This document shows positions 24,577-32,744 of a DNA stretch of 36,881 nt, piece after piece. Origin of the DNA: Syntrophaceae bacterium. GTDB taxonomy: Bacteria; Desulfobacterota; Syntrophia; Syntrophales; Smithellaceae. Position 1 is the first letter of the stretch. Every line of letters begins with the position of its first letter. The stretch lies in NCBI GenBank assembly GCA_003139775.1, contig PLGI01000169.1, positions 1 to 36,881 on the forward strand, read 5' to 3'. The notes under the pieces were generated by a model. The model ran no database searches. It was given only the letters and a program-made list of their open reading frames with translations, and had not been told where the DNA came from. The position numbers and the translations under genes are program-made.

Positions 24577-25005
24577 TTACTTATTATCTTCATTCAGGCG
24601 CAGGGCTTGAAGAGTGACTGTGGCCAGCACTTTTTCGCCAGCTTTAACAGTTCCTCCCAATACGCCATAATTATCAAATGAATACTTGTTTTCAATCATG
24701 ATAATCAAGTTTGTATTTACCGGAATTTTATTCTCCTTAAATTCGGCGTTCTTGATGCCGACAAGCCAGCCCTTAACGCCATCTTTCCCCTGCTGTCTTC
24801 TTTTGTAACCATCAACAATGGCCGCGGTTTGGGCAATGGCCTCGATTAAGACCAGCGAATTTACAGAGTCCCCGTCATAAAGAGGCCAGTTAGGATTTAC
24901 AGTAGCGGTACTAATAGCAGTGTTTTCTTTTATTTCCAGAATTCCACTGATAATTTTTATTTTCTCCCTATGGGGAATCAAACTTTCAATATCAATGTTA
25001 AGCAT
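24577..25005 (-). CDS. hotdog-fold 3-hydroxyacyl-ACP dehydratase (FabZ/ApeI-like)
   Basis: This 142-residue hotdog-fold protein contains LIPHREKIKII with the catalytic His (about 12) and SVNSLVLIEAIAQTAA with the acidic residue about 43 positions later, the FabA/FabZ pattern. It would dehydrate the 3-hydroxyacyl chain to the enoyl form. There is no enoyl reductase in the cluster, so repeated cycles could build a conjugated polyene. The ATG at 25005 is chosen over a TTG at 25011. It is the first gene of the minus-strand cluster, with a candidate promoter just upstream. Confidence 0.8.
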   Translation of the reverse strand: MLNIDIESLIPHREKIKIISGILEIKENTAISTATVNPNWPLYDGDSVNSLVLIEAIAQTAAIVDGYKRRQQGKDGVKGWLVGIKNAEFKENKIPVNTNLIIMIENKYSFDNYGVLGGTVKAGEKVLATVTLQALRLNEDNK

Positions 25006-25025
25006 AGGCAACTTTTAGAAAATTT

Positions 25026-25060
25026 TTATATAATTAATGAAAAAACCGCGCAGAAGTCAA
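25026..25060 (-). promoter_or_regulatory. candidate promoter of the biosynthetic operon
   Basis: On the minus strand TTGACT (25055-25060) is followed by a 17-base spacer and then the AT-rich TTAATTATATAA. This lies within 60 bp of the dehydratase start. The -35 matches well; the -10 is loose. Confidence 0.35.
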
Positions 25061-25141
25061 CAAGAATTGTTCTTTTTTTACGGTAAATAAGTAAAAAAAG
25101 ATTTTACTTTTTTCAGATACAACTACGGCGATATGTTTAAA

Positions 25142-25363
25142 TCAGCCGCCAGCCTCATCGCCGACAATGTCTCTCCCGACTCGGATCTTAAAATTGTAAA
25201 TCAACTGGCCCGGCTCTATCAAGACAATGCCTGCGACTCCATTATTGCCGGTGCCGGCCCGGCCAGTGATGAAGATATTTTTGTCCGTCTCATCCATCAG
25301 AGAAAGGGCGCTTTGAAATTCAGGATTGAACTCTATTTCGACCACTTTGGATTTTCTTGTCAT
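25142..25363 (-). pseudogene. N-terminal fragment of a Pif1-like helicase/AAA ATPase
   Basis: The 73-residue frame starts FNPEFQSALSLMDETDKNIF then ITGRAGTG, the opening and Walker A loop of Pif1/RecD-like helicases. The Lys-Ser of the P-loop is replaced (GTGNNG), and the sequence ends within 35 residues, where an intact gene would continue for several hundred codons. It is best read as a relic truncated at or near the cassette array border. Confidence 0.5.
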
Positions 25364-25545
25364 TGTGTTTCCCGCTATTTAATGTGTCCGACAGTAAACA
25401 CTTTTTACGTAAGACTTCAATAATAATTCTTTGATTTTAAATAAATATTCGTGTAGAAATATACCATTCAAAGAACAGCTTTTGTTTCAAACCGGTATAT
25501 AAAGGAATACGTATATTAATTGTTGTGCATTGGAGGAAAGAAGAT

Positions 25546-25839
25546 ATGGAAAATCGACGCTACAATGTAATAATGAGGCGTTTCCGCGTGTTCGCATGCC
25601 TGTTGATTTTTGCCAGCATCTTGTCAGCTTGTGCGACGCAGCCTCCGCCGCAATCATTCGATCCACCGGGCTTCTGGTCTGGATTGTTTCACGGCTTCAC
25701 GATCCTTTTTAGTTTGATCGGAAGCATTTTCACTGATCACCGAATTTACGCATTCCCAAATTCCGGTGGTTGGTATGACTTTGGGTTTTTCCTTGGCGCG
25801 TGCATGTTTCTAGGTGGCGGCGGAGCAGGAGCAAGATAG
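25546..25839 (+). CDS. small lipoprotein, first gene of the cassette array
   Basis: This 97-residue protein has a lipobox LSAC (about Cys29), a short Pro-rich mature N-terminus (ATQPPPQSFDPPGFWSG) and two weakly hydrophobic, Gly-rich stretches ending GGGGAGAR. The start at 25546 is chosen because GGAGGAAAGAAG lies just upstream. An attC-like site follows the stop by 8 bp, the arrangement of an integron cassette. The function is unknown. Confidence 0.7.
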   Translation: MENRRYNVIMRRFRVFACLLIFASILSACATQPPPQSFDPPGFWSGLFHGFTILFSLIGSIFTDHRIYAFPNSGGWYDFGFFLGACMFLGGGGAGAR

Positions 25840-25847
25840 AATTAAAA

Positions 25848-25903
25848 GCACAACAAAGTCAATCCAGCCGATCGCTACGCTCTGGCTGATTTTTACGTTG
25901 GGC
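25848..25903 (+). repeat. attC-like integron recombination site A
   Basis: The 56-bp element begins GCACAAC and ends GTTGGGC, the complementary simple-site boxes. Inside, AATCCAGCCGA pairs with TCTGGCTGATT, leaving the unpaired bases typical of attC hairpins. Element B downstream has the same length and nearly the same inner wording. Confidence 0.75.
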
Positions 25904-25927
25904 ATCAAAACATAGGAGGAAACGCAT

Positions 25928-26425
25928 ATGGCTTTGCGATCACTTCTGTTTGCCTTTTTTGCTATCACTTTATTAATAATTTCAGTTGAAGCAGCTCCTT
26001 TTCAACCAAACGATAGCTCGCCTGAAGGCATTGTATTGAAAGTGTATAAAGATTTTGCTTGGGAAGCTGTAATGGCAGCAGAACACTATGATGGGTTGAT
26101 GCAGCAACCGCAGATTGTTCTTGTAAAATACTTTGATGAAAAACTGACTTCTTTGATATTGAAAGATCGAGCATGTGCCAAAAAAGAAGGGATGTGCAAT
26201 CTTGATTTCTTGCCGATTTGGGATTCGCAAGACCCAAGTGCTGGCGACTTAACCGTAGAAAAAACAAACAAACCGAATATCATAGCTGTAACATTTCGTT
26301 ACCCTAGCATAGACAAAAAAATAGAATTGAAATATCAAGTAACTAAAACAACAAAAGGGTGGCGCATAAGCAATATTTCGGGGAAGGATTGGTCCCTACT
26401 TTTAATCCTTTCATCACCACAATGA
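25928..26425 (+). CDS. exported DUF3828-like protein, cassette gene
   Basis: This 165-residue protein has a signal peptide (MALRSLLFAFFAITLLI, cleavage near VEA), and a mature domain with SPEGIVLKVYKDFAWEAVM, CNLDFLPIWDSQD and a C-terminal WRISNISGKDWSLL. This looks like DUF3828-type periplasmic proteins. AGGAGGAAACGC precedes the ATG. It lies between attC-like sites A and B, making it the clearest single cassette in the array. The role is unknown. Confidence 0.72.
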   Translation: MALRSLLFAFFAITLLIISVEAAPFQPNDSSPEGIVLKVYKDFAWEAVMAAEHYDGLMQQPQIVLVKYFDEKLTSLILKDRACAKKEGMCNLDFLPIWDSQDPSAGDLTVEKTNKPNIIAVTFRYPSIDKKIELKYQVTKTTKGWRISNISGKDWSLLLILSSPQ

Positions 26426-26426
26426 G

Positions 26427-26482
26427 GCCCAACAAGGGTAATCCAGCCGACCGCTACACTCCGACTGATTTTTTCGTTATGT
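26427..26482 (+). repeat. attC-like integron recombination site B
   Basis: The 56-bp element begins GCCCAAC one base after the upstream stop codon and ends GTTATGT. Its inner AATCCAGCCGACCGCTACAC and CGACTGATTTTTTCG closely follow site A, supporting a common family. Confidence 0.75.
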
Positions 26483-26540
26483 AGATTGATGCAGAAATCA
26501 AGAAAATATAAAAAATAACTCCTGTAAAGGAAAACATGTC

Positions 26541-27176
26541 ATGTTCGCTATAAATCACGCAGCCACTGGTCTGATTATCAAAAAGATTTATCCCGATGTA
26601 CCGATAACAACGATTTTAGTATCGGTCCAACTAATAGAGATCCTCTGGGTTATATTAAATTATCTCGGAGTAGAAAGGACAACCACCGAAAAAAAAGTAC
26701 AATCAGTGAGTGATGTACATCTTGAGTATATGCCGTTTTCTCACTCACTAGCATCCACGGCTGTTTTGGCGGCTGGCGCATGGATACTCTTTACCTTTGG
26801 CTTCAAAGAGGTTAATGTAGGAATAGCCGTTGCGCTGGGTATATGTTCTCACCTTGTGCTTGACCTGATTAGTCATGCTCGTGATATTGTCATAGCGCCA
26901 TTTCTGGACAGCAGGAAGTTCGGCTTGGGGCTCTATGAGAAGCCGGTTGTTGCATTCGTGTTCGAGACAATCTATGGGATTTTCTGCTGGTGGGTGTATG
27001 GAGGAAGTACGGCGTTGTTTTGTATAATTGTAGTATTTAATCTGGCTAATGCCTCTTTCTTCATTAAAGCTATACCCGGACCAGAAAGATTTTTGGCACA
27101 TAGGCCATTCTGGATTACAACCATAGTTGCATTGCAAATTATCGTGACTGCGGTACTTGTGGGGTTGTTCAGCTGA
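26541..27176 (+). CDS. membrane-bound metal-dependent hydrolase (YdjM-like)
   Basis: This 211-residue integral membrane protein has about five hydrophobic segments and conserved His-bearing motifs typical of YdjM-type hydrolases: NHAATG near the N-terminus, MPFSHSLASTA in the middle and CSHLVLDLISHARD further on. AAAGGAAAAC precedes the ATG. It lies between attC-like sites B and C and is probably an integron cassette gene. The substrate is unknown. Confidence 0.72.
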   Translation: MFAINHAATGLIIKKIYPDVPITTILVSVQLIEILWVILNYLGVERTTTEKKVQSVSDVHLEYMPFSHSLASTAVLAAGAWILFTFGFKEVNVGIAVALGICSHLVLDLISHARDIVIAPFLDSRKFGLGLYEKPVVAFVFETIYGIFCWWVYGGSTALFCIIVVFNLANASFFIKAIPGPERFLAHRPFWITTIVALQIIVTAVLVGLFS

Positions 27177-27282
27177 GGCAATGGCACTGACAGCAATGCC
27201 CATGAGTGATGCTCGATATAAAAGCTTAAAGATGGATGGAATAATTCAATTCAGATGGGTCAAGAGGACGGCATAGCTACCG

Positions 27283-27345
27283 CATGCACAATGGATTGGC
27301 TCCAGCTTCGCTTTCGCCAGCCGTTGATGCGGCACATTATGCACA
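27283..27345 (+). repeat. attC-like site C (divergent)
   Basis: TGCACAATG and CATTATGCA form matching ends about 59 bp apart, enclosing GGCTCCAGC and GCCAGCC arms around TTCGCTTTC. The overall fold resembles an attC hairpin, but the GTT core is changed to ATT, so it is either divergent or damaged. It lies about 107 bp after the upstream stop. Confidence 0.5.
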
Positions 27346-27373
27346 ATATGATTTCAAGGAGGGGTGAATCGAC

Positions 27374-27829
27374 ATGATTTTAGACATACTGGAGAATGCA
27401 CAACGTTATCTGGCCTTGCATAAGGGGTTTGCAAAGGCATTTGATTTTCTGTTGCGCCCTGATCTTAAGGAACTGCCAGTGGGGAAATATGAGATAGACG
27501 GTGAGAGCGTCTATGCGATGGTGTCTAAGGACTCCGGCCGCAGGAAAGAAGATGCGCTACTTGAAACGCATGAAAAATACATTGATATACAATTGGTCCT
27601 GACAGGAACCGACGATATGGGATGGAAACCCAAGTTATTGTGTAAACATCCATTCGGGGAATACGATAAAAAAACTGATGAGCAGATTTTTACGGACGAA
27701 CCGGATGCCTGGCTATCAACTAAAAGTGGAGCGTTTGCGATTTTCTTCCCGGAAGATGCGCACATGCCGCTGATCTCGTCAGGCCAGCTCCACAAAGTTA
27801 TTGTAAAGGTCGCCGTTGCCGAAAGATAA
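27374..27829 (+). CDS. YhcH/YjgK/YiaL family protein
   Basis: This 151-residue cupin-like protein belongs to the YhcH/YiaL (EbgC-like) family: RRKEDALLETHEKYIDIQLV carries the conserved His-Glu-Asp set, then GTDDMGWKPK, FAIFFPEDAHMPLI and HKVIVKVAV. Members are tied to sugar or sialic acid metabolism. GGAGGGGTGAATC precedes the ATG. It is the last plus-strand gene of the array, followed by a truncated attC-like start. Confidence 0.85.
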   Translation: MILDILENAQRYLALHKGFAKAFDFLLRPDLKELPVGKYEIDGESVYAMVSKDSGRRKEDALLETHEKYIDIQLVLTGTDDMGWKPKLLCKHPFGEYDKKTDEQIFTDEPDAWLSTKSGAFAIFFPEDAHMPLISSGQLHKVIVKVAVAER

Positions 27830-27831
27830 CA

Positions 27832-27850
27832 AGGCCAACAAAGTTAGCCG
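27832..27850 (+). repeat. truncated attC-like end
   Basis: GGCCAACAAAGTTAGCCGA matches the left end of sites A and B, but no closing box follows before the ubiE stop at 27868. It probably marks the right edge of the cassette array, cut by deletion. Confidence 0.45.
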
Positions 27851-27867
27851 AATAAAGCGAAACTGTA

Positions 27868-28617
27868 TTAAGATTTTTTTCCGATATACAGACAGGTAAT
27901 ACCGAAAGTTAGGGGATATATTTTTACTTCGGACATTCCGGTATCCTGCATGATTTTGGCGAATGCATCCGGCGATGGAAAGTTCATGATTGAATCGGCA
28001 AGATAGTAATATGCCGCGGCGTTTTTGGAAAACACTCTGGCCATCAGGGGAAGCAGATAGTTCAAATAAATATAATAAAACAGTTTGAAAAAACGGTTCT
28101 CAATAAAAGCCATTTCCAGAATCATTATCTGTCCTCCCGGCACAGTGACACGCAGCATTTCCCGGAGCGCTTCCGTTCTATCGGGAATATTTCTAATCCC
28201 GAAAGCCATTCCTGTAACGTCAAAAGCATTGTCGTGAAATGGAAGTCTCAAGGCATTGCCTTGCATGAAATTTAACTGACTAGAGAGGCCTTTTTTCTCT
28301 ACCTTGTCCTTTCCCGCCAGTGCCATGGGAAAAACAAAATCAACGCCGAAGGCTTTTATCTGGCGGTGCTTCAGGCAGGCGTTAATCGATAAATCTCCGG
28401 TGCCGCAGGCAACATCAAGAAATATATTGGTTCGGAAAAAACGCATCTTTTTAATTGCAAACCGGCGCCAGGCAATATCGCGGCGCAAGCTCAGCAGGTG
28501 GTTTAAAAAATCATACTTGCCGGTAATGGTCGAAAAGATTTCTTTTACCATGCCGATGCGCTGTGCATCGCTGATGGTTTTTACCGAAGGATATTTGTTG
28601 ACTGTTGATTTTTGCAT
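27868..28617 (-). CDS. ubiE: demethylmenaquinone/ubiquinone methyltransferase
   Basis: This roughly 249-residue SAM methyltransferase of the UbiE/MenG family performs the C-methylation step of menaquinone (or ubiquinone) synthesis. It shows IFSTITGKYDFLNHLLSL and RRDIAWRRFA near the start, DVACGTGDLS (motif I), GMAFGIRNIPDRTEALREM and VPGGQIMILEM. The ATG at 28617 has AAAGGAAATC upstream; a TTG at 28665 overlapping the previous stop is an alternative. An anaerobe would use it for menaquinone. Confidence 0.9.
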   Translation of the reverse strand: MQKSTVNKYPSVKTISDAQRIGMVKEIFSTITGKYDFLNHLLSLRRDIAWRRFAIKKMRFFRTNIFLDVACGTGDLSINACLKHRQIKAFGVDFVFPMALAGKDKVEKKGLSSQLNFMQGNALRLPFHDNAFDVTGMAFGIRNIPDRTEALREMLRVTVPGGQIMILEMAFIENRFFKLFYYIYLNYLLPLMARVFSKNAAAYYYLADSIMNFPSPDAFAKIMQDTGMSEVKIYPLTFGITCLYIGKKS

Positions 28618-28661
28618 TGATGAGATTTCCTTTACTGATGCGGACGCTGGATAATTAACGG

Positions 28662-29003
28662 TCAAACAATATCTCTAATCAGCCCCTTTTCCTGAAATAT
28701 TTTCATGACAGCGGTTGAGTTCTCGACGGTAAATCCAATACGCCACCATTTGTTGCGGATGAACGCAAAGAAAATTTTGTCGCGTTTGTATCTTTGAAAA
28801 TCCTTGGGAAACCAGGTATGGAAATCGCCTGTCCCGTGAAAGCGGAATTTACCATTCCAGATGGAAGCCGGTTTAACAATGATTTTTTTAATATCGGAGA
28901 AAAGCACTAATCTATCGCGCTCGAAAAGACTGTAGCGCTTGAACAAAATACTATCGCCGGTAATGGCGACCAATGAATCAGTGTAAATTATTTCAGTGAC
29001 CAA
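28662..29003 (-). CDS. small soluble protein of unknown function
   Basis: This 113-residue protein is mainly beta-strand in appearance (SDIKKIIVKPASIWNGKFRF, WWRIGFTVEN) with one C-terminal helix, suggestive of a bacterial PH-like domain. It lies between hisD and ubiE on the same strand. I do not recognise a named family. Confidence 0.6.
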   Translation of the reverse strand: MVTEIIYTDSLVAITGDSILFKRYSLFERDRLVLFSDIKKIIVKPASIWNGKFRFHGTGDFHTWFPKDFQRYKRDKIFFAFIRNKWWRIGFTVENSTAVMKIFQEKGLIRDIV

Positions 29004-29036
29004 TTGATTTCACTCTACCATAAATACAAAAACACA

Positions 29037-30323
29037 TTATTTGCTGCGGATAAGAACCGAATTAGCATGAGCATCGAGACCTTCCATCTGGGCAAAACGA
29101 ACTGTTTGGCTGCCAAGCTTTTTTAAAGCTTCCCGCGAAAAAGAAATAACGTTCATTCGTTTGTAGAAATCATAAACGCCCAATGGAGAAGAAAAACGCG
29201 CCGTGCCTTCTGTCGGCAGAATATGATTCGATCCGGCCAGATAATCGCCCAATGCTTCCGGCGTAAAAGAGCCCAGAAAAACAGACCCGGCATTTCTTAC
29301 TTTATCAAGAATTCCCGCGGGATTCTCTACCATCAGCTCCAAATGTTCAGGCGCGAAGAGATTGGCAAGCTCCAGCGCTTCATCCACGCTGGCGGTAATA
29401 ATAACCGCGCCGTATTTGGCGAGAGATTGTTCCATTATTGTTTTTCGCGATAAAGTTCTCAATTGCTGATCAATTTCCTGTGACACCTGGCGGGCTATAC
29501 TTTCAGACGGCGTTAAAAGAATAGATGCCGCCATTTCATCGTGTTCGGCTTGCGCCAGCATATCAGCCGCCACAAAACAAACATTTGCCGTGTTATCGGC
29601 AATAACAACGATCTCGCTGGGGCCCGCAATCATATCTATATCCACCTGGCCGAAAACTAGTTTCTTCGCCGCGGCAACGTAAGCATTTCCCGGTCCCACT
29701 ATCTTATCGACCTGCGGAATCGTTTTTGTGCCGTAAGCCAGCGCCGCTATTGCCTGCGCACCGCCAACCTTGAATATGCGCCACACTCCGCTTACCTCGG
29801 CCGCCGCGGCAATCAGCGGATTTAATTTGCCGTCTCTGGCCGGGCTGACTAAAATAATTTCTTCTACCCCGGCAATTCGCGCCGGAATCGCCGCCATAAG
29901 CAATGTCGAAGGATAAAAAGCTTTTCCTCCGGGAGCATAAATGCCTACTCGCCGCAGGGGCAAAACACGCTGGCCAAGTTCTATACCTTCCTCAGCCGTA
30001 GCAGACCATCCCTCGACAATCTGGTTGAGATGATATTTTTCGATACGCCGGGCTGCTGATTTAATAATTTCCAAATCTTCCGGCCGGACTAAAGATAGCG
30101 CGTCCTTTCTTTCCGCTGGTGTTACCTCTACTGTCGCCGCGGTTAATTCATAACGGTCGAATTTTGCCGTATATTGAAACAGGGCTTCATCGCCTCTGGC
30201 GGCAACATCGCGCACAATTTCCGTAACGTCTGATAAAAGCTTCGGGGAATAGGCTCCGCCTCTTTGACGCAATTCGCGAAAAAAATCTTTAAACTCGGCA
30301 GCGTCGGCTTTAATTATTTTCAT
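29037..30323 (-). CDS. hisD: histidinol dehydrogenase
   Basis: This 428-residue NAD-dependent zinc enzyme performs the last two oxidation steps of histidine synthesis. It is full length for the family and shows VPGGKAFYPS-type text (APGGKAFYPSTLLMAAIPA), VGGAQAIAALAYGT, GPGNAYVAAAKKLVFG and DMIAGPSEIVVIAD, plus LAQAEHDEMA and the zinc-ligand stretch GSNHILPTEGTAR. It starts 1 bp after the murA stop, so the genes are cotranscribed. This separation of hisD from the other his genes is common in deltaproteobacteria. Confidence 0.97.
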   Translation of the reverse strand: MKIIKADAAEFKDFFRELRQRGGAYSPKLLSDVTEIVRDVAARGDEALFQYTAKFDRYELTAATVEVTPAERKDALSLVRPEDLEIIKSAARRIEKYHLNQIVEGWSATAEEGIELGQRVLPLRRVGIYAPGGKAFYPSTLLMAAIPARIAGVEEIILVSPARDGKLNPLIAAAAEVSGVWRIFKVGGAQAIAALAYGTKTIPQVDKIVGPGNAYVAAAKKLVFGQVDIDMIAGPSEIVVIADNTANVCFVAADMLAQAEHDEMAASILLTPSESIARQVSQEIDQQLRTLSRKTIMEQSLAKYGAVIITASVDEALELANLFAPEHLELMVENPAGILDKVRNAGSVFLGSFTPEALGDYLAGSNHILPTEGTARFSSPLGVYDFYKRMNVISFSREALKKLGSQTVRFAQMEGLDAHANSVLIRSK

Positions 30324-30324
30324 A

Positions 30325-31575
30325 TTACTGTGTCATCCTTTTTATATCCGCGCCCAGTGCGGAAAATTTCTTCTCTATTGCCTGATAACCGCGATCAATA
30401 TGATAAACGCGGGAAATTTCCGTCGTTCCTTCAGCTGCCAGCGCCGCTAAAATCAGGGAAGCCGAAGCCCGCAAATCCGTAGCCATCGTTTGCGCGCCAT
30501 GCAGCATCGGCACTCCCCGAACAATCGCATTGCCGCCCTGGATGACAATGTCAGCTCCCATCCGCAGCAATTCACTGACATGCATAAAACGGTTTTCAAA
30601 AACAGTTTCGGAAATCACGCTCAAGCCGCTACCGATGGACATATAAGCCATCATCTGCGCCTGCAAATCGGTAGGGAATCCCGGATAAGGAAGAGTTTTA
30701 ACATCAACGCTGTTAATCTTTTCTCCGGAAGATACTTTCAGGCCGCCTTTAATCGGCGAAATCTTCATGCCCGTATCCCGCAGTTTGTTGATCAGTGCTT
30801 CCAGATGGTGGGGATTGCAGCCGATTACATTTATCTCGCCGCGCGTCATACCAGCGGCAATCATAAAAGTTCCCGCTTCGATTCGGTCGGGAATAATTTC
30901 AGCTTCCGTGGGCTTCAGCGAAGTAACTCCTTCGATTATTATTGTATCTGTGCCTGCTCCGCTGATCTTCGCTCCCATACCTTTTAAAACATTCGCCAGA
31001 TTGACAACTTCCGGTTCACGCGCCGCGTTGTTGAGAACAGTAGTGCCTTCCGCCAGCGTTGCCGCCATCATGACGTTTTCCGTTCCGGTTACAGTCTGGA
31101 TATCAAAATAAATATCCGCGCCTTTTAATTTTTTGGCCTTCGCTTCAATATAGCCGTTGTTTAATTCAACGTGCGCCCCCATCTCTTGCAAGGCTTTGAT
31201 GTGCAGATTAACCGGCCTTGCGCCGATAGCGCAGCCGCCGGGAAGAGAAACGCGCGCGACGCCCATACGGGCAACCAGCGGTCCCAACACCAACACCGAT
31301 GCGCGCATGGTCTTGACCAAATCATAGGGCGCGTCACAACTGGTAATCTTTTCAGCGCTTACCTTGCAAGTTTCATTTCCATCAATTTGCACACCCATAC
31401 TTTTTAAGAGCTTTTTAATCGTTTTGATATCCATAAGATCGGGAATATTATGGAAAGTATTTTCGCCTTCGGTAAGAAGTGTCGAAGCCAATATAGGCAG
31501 CGCGGCATTTTTTGCCCCGCTGATCTGAACATCTCCGAATAAAGGTTTTCCGCCTTGAATAACTATTTTATCCAC
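30325..31575 (-). CDS. murA: UDP-N-acetylglucosamine 1-carboxyvinyltransferase
   Basis: This 416-residue enzyme catalyses the first committed step of peptidoglycan synthesis, adding enolpyruvate to UDP-GlcNAc. It shows [19 protein letters not shown] at the start, catalytic Cys115 in [11 protein letters not shown], and [11 protein letters not shown] and [10 protein letters not shown] later. The start is GTG with AAGGAG upstream; it overlaps the prmC stop by 8 bp. Cys115 suggests the enzyme should be fosfomycin sensitive. Confidence 0.97.
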   Translation of the reverse strand: MDKIVIQGGKPLFGDVQISGAKNAALPILASTLLTEGENTFHNIPDLMDIKTIKKLLKSMGVQIDGNETCKVSAEKITSCDAPYDLVKTMRASVLVLGPLVARMGVARVSLPGGCAIGARPVNLHIKALQEMGAHVELNNGYIEAKAKKLKGADIYFDIQTVTGTENVMMAATLAEGTTVLNNAAREPEVVNLANVLKGMGAKISGAGTDTIIIEGVTSLKPTEAEIIPDRIEAGTFMIAAGMTRGEINVIGCNPHHLEALINKLRDTGMKISPIKGGLKVSSGEKINSVDVKTLPYPGFPTDLQAQMMAYMSIGSGLSVISETVFENRFMHVSELLRMGADIVIQGGNAIVRGVPMLHGAQTMATDLRASASLILAALAAEGTTEISRVYHIDRGYQAIEKKFSALGADIKRMTQ

Positions 31576-32539
31576 TTACTTTTCTCCTTGCTTTAATCAC
31601 GCGCGGCAGTCCGGCATAATCTCTGCTCATTTCGATGCTATCATAAAAACCTGCGGCTTCCATGATCCCGCGGACGCCTGCTTCCTGTTTAGCTCCAATT
31701 TCCAACAAAAGCCAACCATTTTTTTGCAGGAAATCTGCCGCCTGATATATCAATTTTTCATAAAATTCCAGTCCACTTTTTCCGGCCCAAAGGGCTTCTC
31801 GCGGCTCGTAATCTTTCACTCCGGCGGGAAGTTTTTTATATTCATGGGCGGAAATGTAGGGTGGATTGCAAACGATTATATCAAAAAAACCGTCAACCGG
31901 TTCAAATAAATTGCCCAGGCGGAAATCAATTTTTTCTTTGAGGCCCAAAGCGGCCGCATTTTTTTTCGCCAGATTAACAGCCGCTTCCGAAATATCAGTG
32001 GCCACAACTTTTGCACCGGTAATTTCCAAGGCTAAAGCAATGGCAATTGCGCCACTGCCAGTACCGATATCCAAAATATTGATTACCGATGGTGCGCTCT
32101 TCCGCGGCTTTTCGTCATTCCGGCGAAGGCCGGAATCCAGATCGGATGCCATTTCTTGTATGACGCTACCTGTGTTGCTTTGCGGCTGTTCATTAAGGGG
32201 TGATTCATATTTTTTCGCAACTTCCAGTGTTTCTTCAACAATGACTTCGGTATCCGGTCTGGGAATGAGCACAGAGCTATTTACTTCCAGCACGAATGTC
32301 CAGAATTCTTTGCGCGAGGTAATGTAGGCCACTGGCTCCCATTGTAATCTTCTGGCGATTAGATTTCTAAACGTGGCAAGTTGTGTTTCGCTGATGGTCA
32401 TGTCCGGATTTTTGTAAAATTCCAGATGGTCGCAACCAAGGCAAAAAGAGAGCAAAACTTCTGCGTCGAGCCGGGCGGAAGGAATATCCGCCGCTTCGAA
32501 ATCATGAGTTGCCTCATTGAGAATGTCGTGAACGATCAT
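31568..32539 (-). CDS. prmC: peptide chain release factor glutamine methyltransferase, with inserted repeat
   Basis: This roughly 323-residue enzyme methylates the Gln of the GGQ loop of release factors. It shows the N-terminal helical domain ([10 protein letters not shown]), [14 protein letters not shown], motif [16 protein letters not shown] and the catalytic NPPY in [12 protein letters not shown]. The ATG at 32539 is preferred over a TTG at 32551. Between the linker and motif I are about 35 extra residues (near [12 protein letters not shown] and [10 protein letters not shown]), encoded by a palindromic repeat that keeps the frame. Family members are usually about 280-290 residues, which agrees with an insertion. 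Confidence 0.93.
   Translation of the reverse strand: MIVHDILNEATHDFEAADIPSARLDAEVLLSFCLGCDHLEFYKNPDMTISETQLATFRNLIARRLQWEPVAYITSRKEFWTFVLEVNSSVLIPRPDTEVIVEETLEVAKKYESPLNEQPQSNTGSVIQEMASDLDSGLRRNDEKPRKSAPSVINILDIGTGSGAIAIALALEITGAKVVATDISEAAVNLAKKNAAALGLKEKIDFRLGNLFEPVDGFFDIIVCNPPYISAHEYKKLPAGVKDYEPREALWAGKSGLEFYEKLIYQAADFLQKNGWLLLEIGAKQEAGVRGIMEAAGFYDSIEMSRDYAGLPRVIKARRKVSG
32114..32140. repeat. dispersed palindromic repeat inside prmC
   Basis: GTCATTCCGGCGAAGG then CCGGAATCCAG forms a hairpin and matches the intergenic unit at 15751-15779. It lies in frame inside prmC and encodes DSGLRRNDE, so it is translated rather than disruptive. Confidence 0.8.
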
Positions 32540-32574
32540 AGTTGTTTCCAAGCTGCCATCTTTATCGGCAGCGC

Positions 32575-32594
32575 AGCCCGGCGCATGCCGGGCT
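32575..32594. repeat. perfect palindrome upstream of prmC
   Basis: AGCCCGGC-GCAT-GCCGGGCT is a perfect 8-bp stem with a four-base loop just upstream of prmC. It may terminate transcription entering from the right or be a REP unit. No T-run follows. Confidence 0.55.
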
Positions 32595-32744
32595 CCATAG
32601 ACCTTTGATATACGGATGCCTGAAAATAAATTGTTGCAAAAAAAATGTCAAGTGTTTATAAATTCAAATAATTAATTTATTTAGCAGTTCCTTGAATAAT
32701 TGTTCGGTAAAAATAGAATCAAATATCAAATGCTGGACGGAATT

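Noticed and set aside
25133-25423. 96-codon plus-strand ORF
   Set aside because: It is the shadow of the Pif1-like fragment on the other strand and has no recognisable features.
30490-30987. 165-codon plus-strand ORF inside murA
   Set aside because: It is an antisense shadow of a clearly identified core gene.
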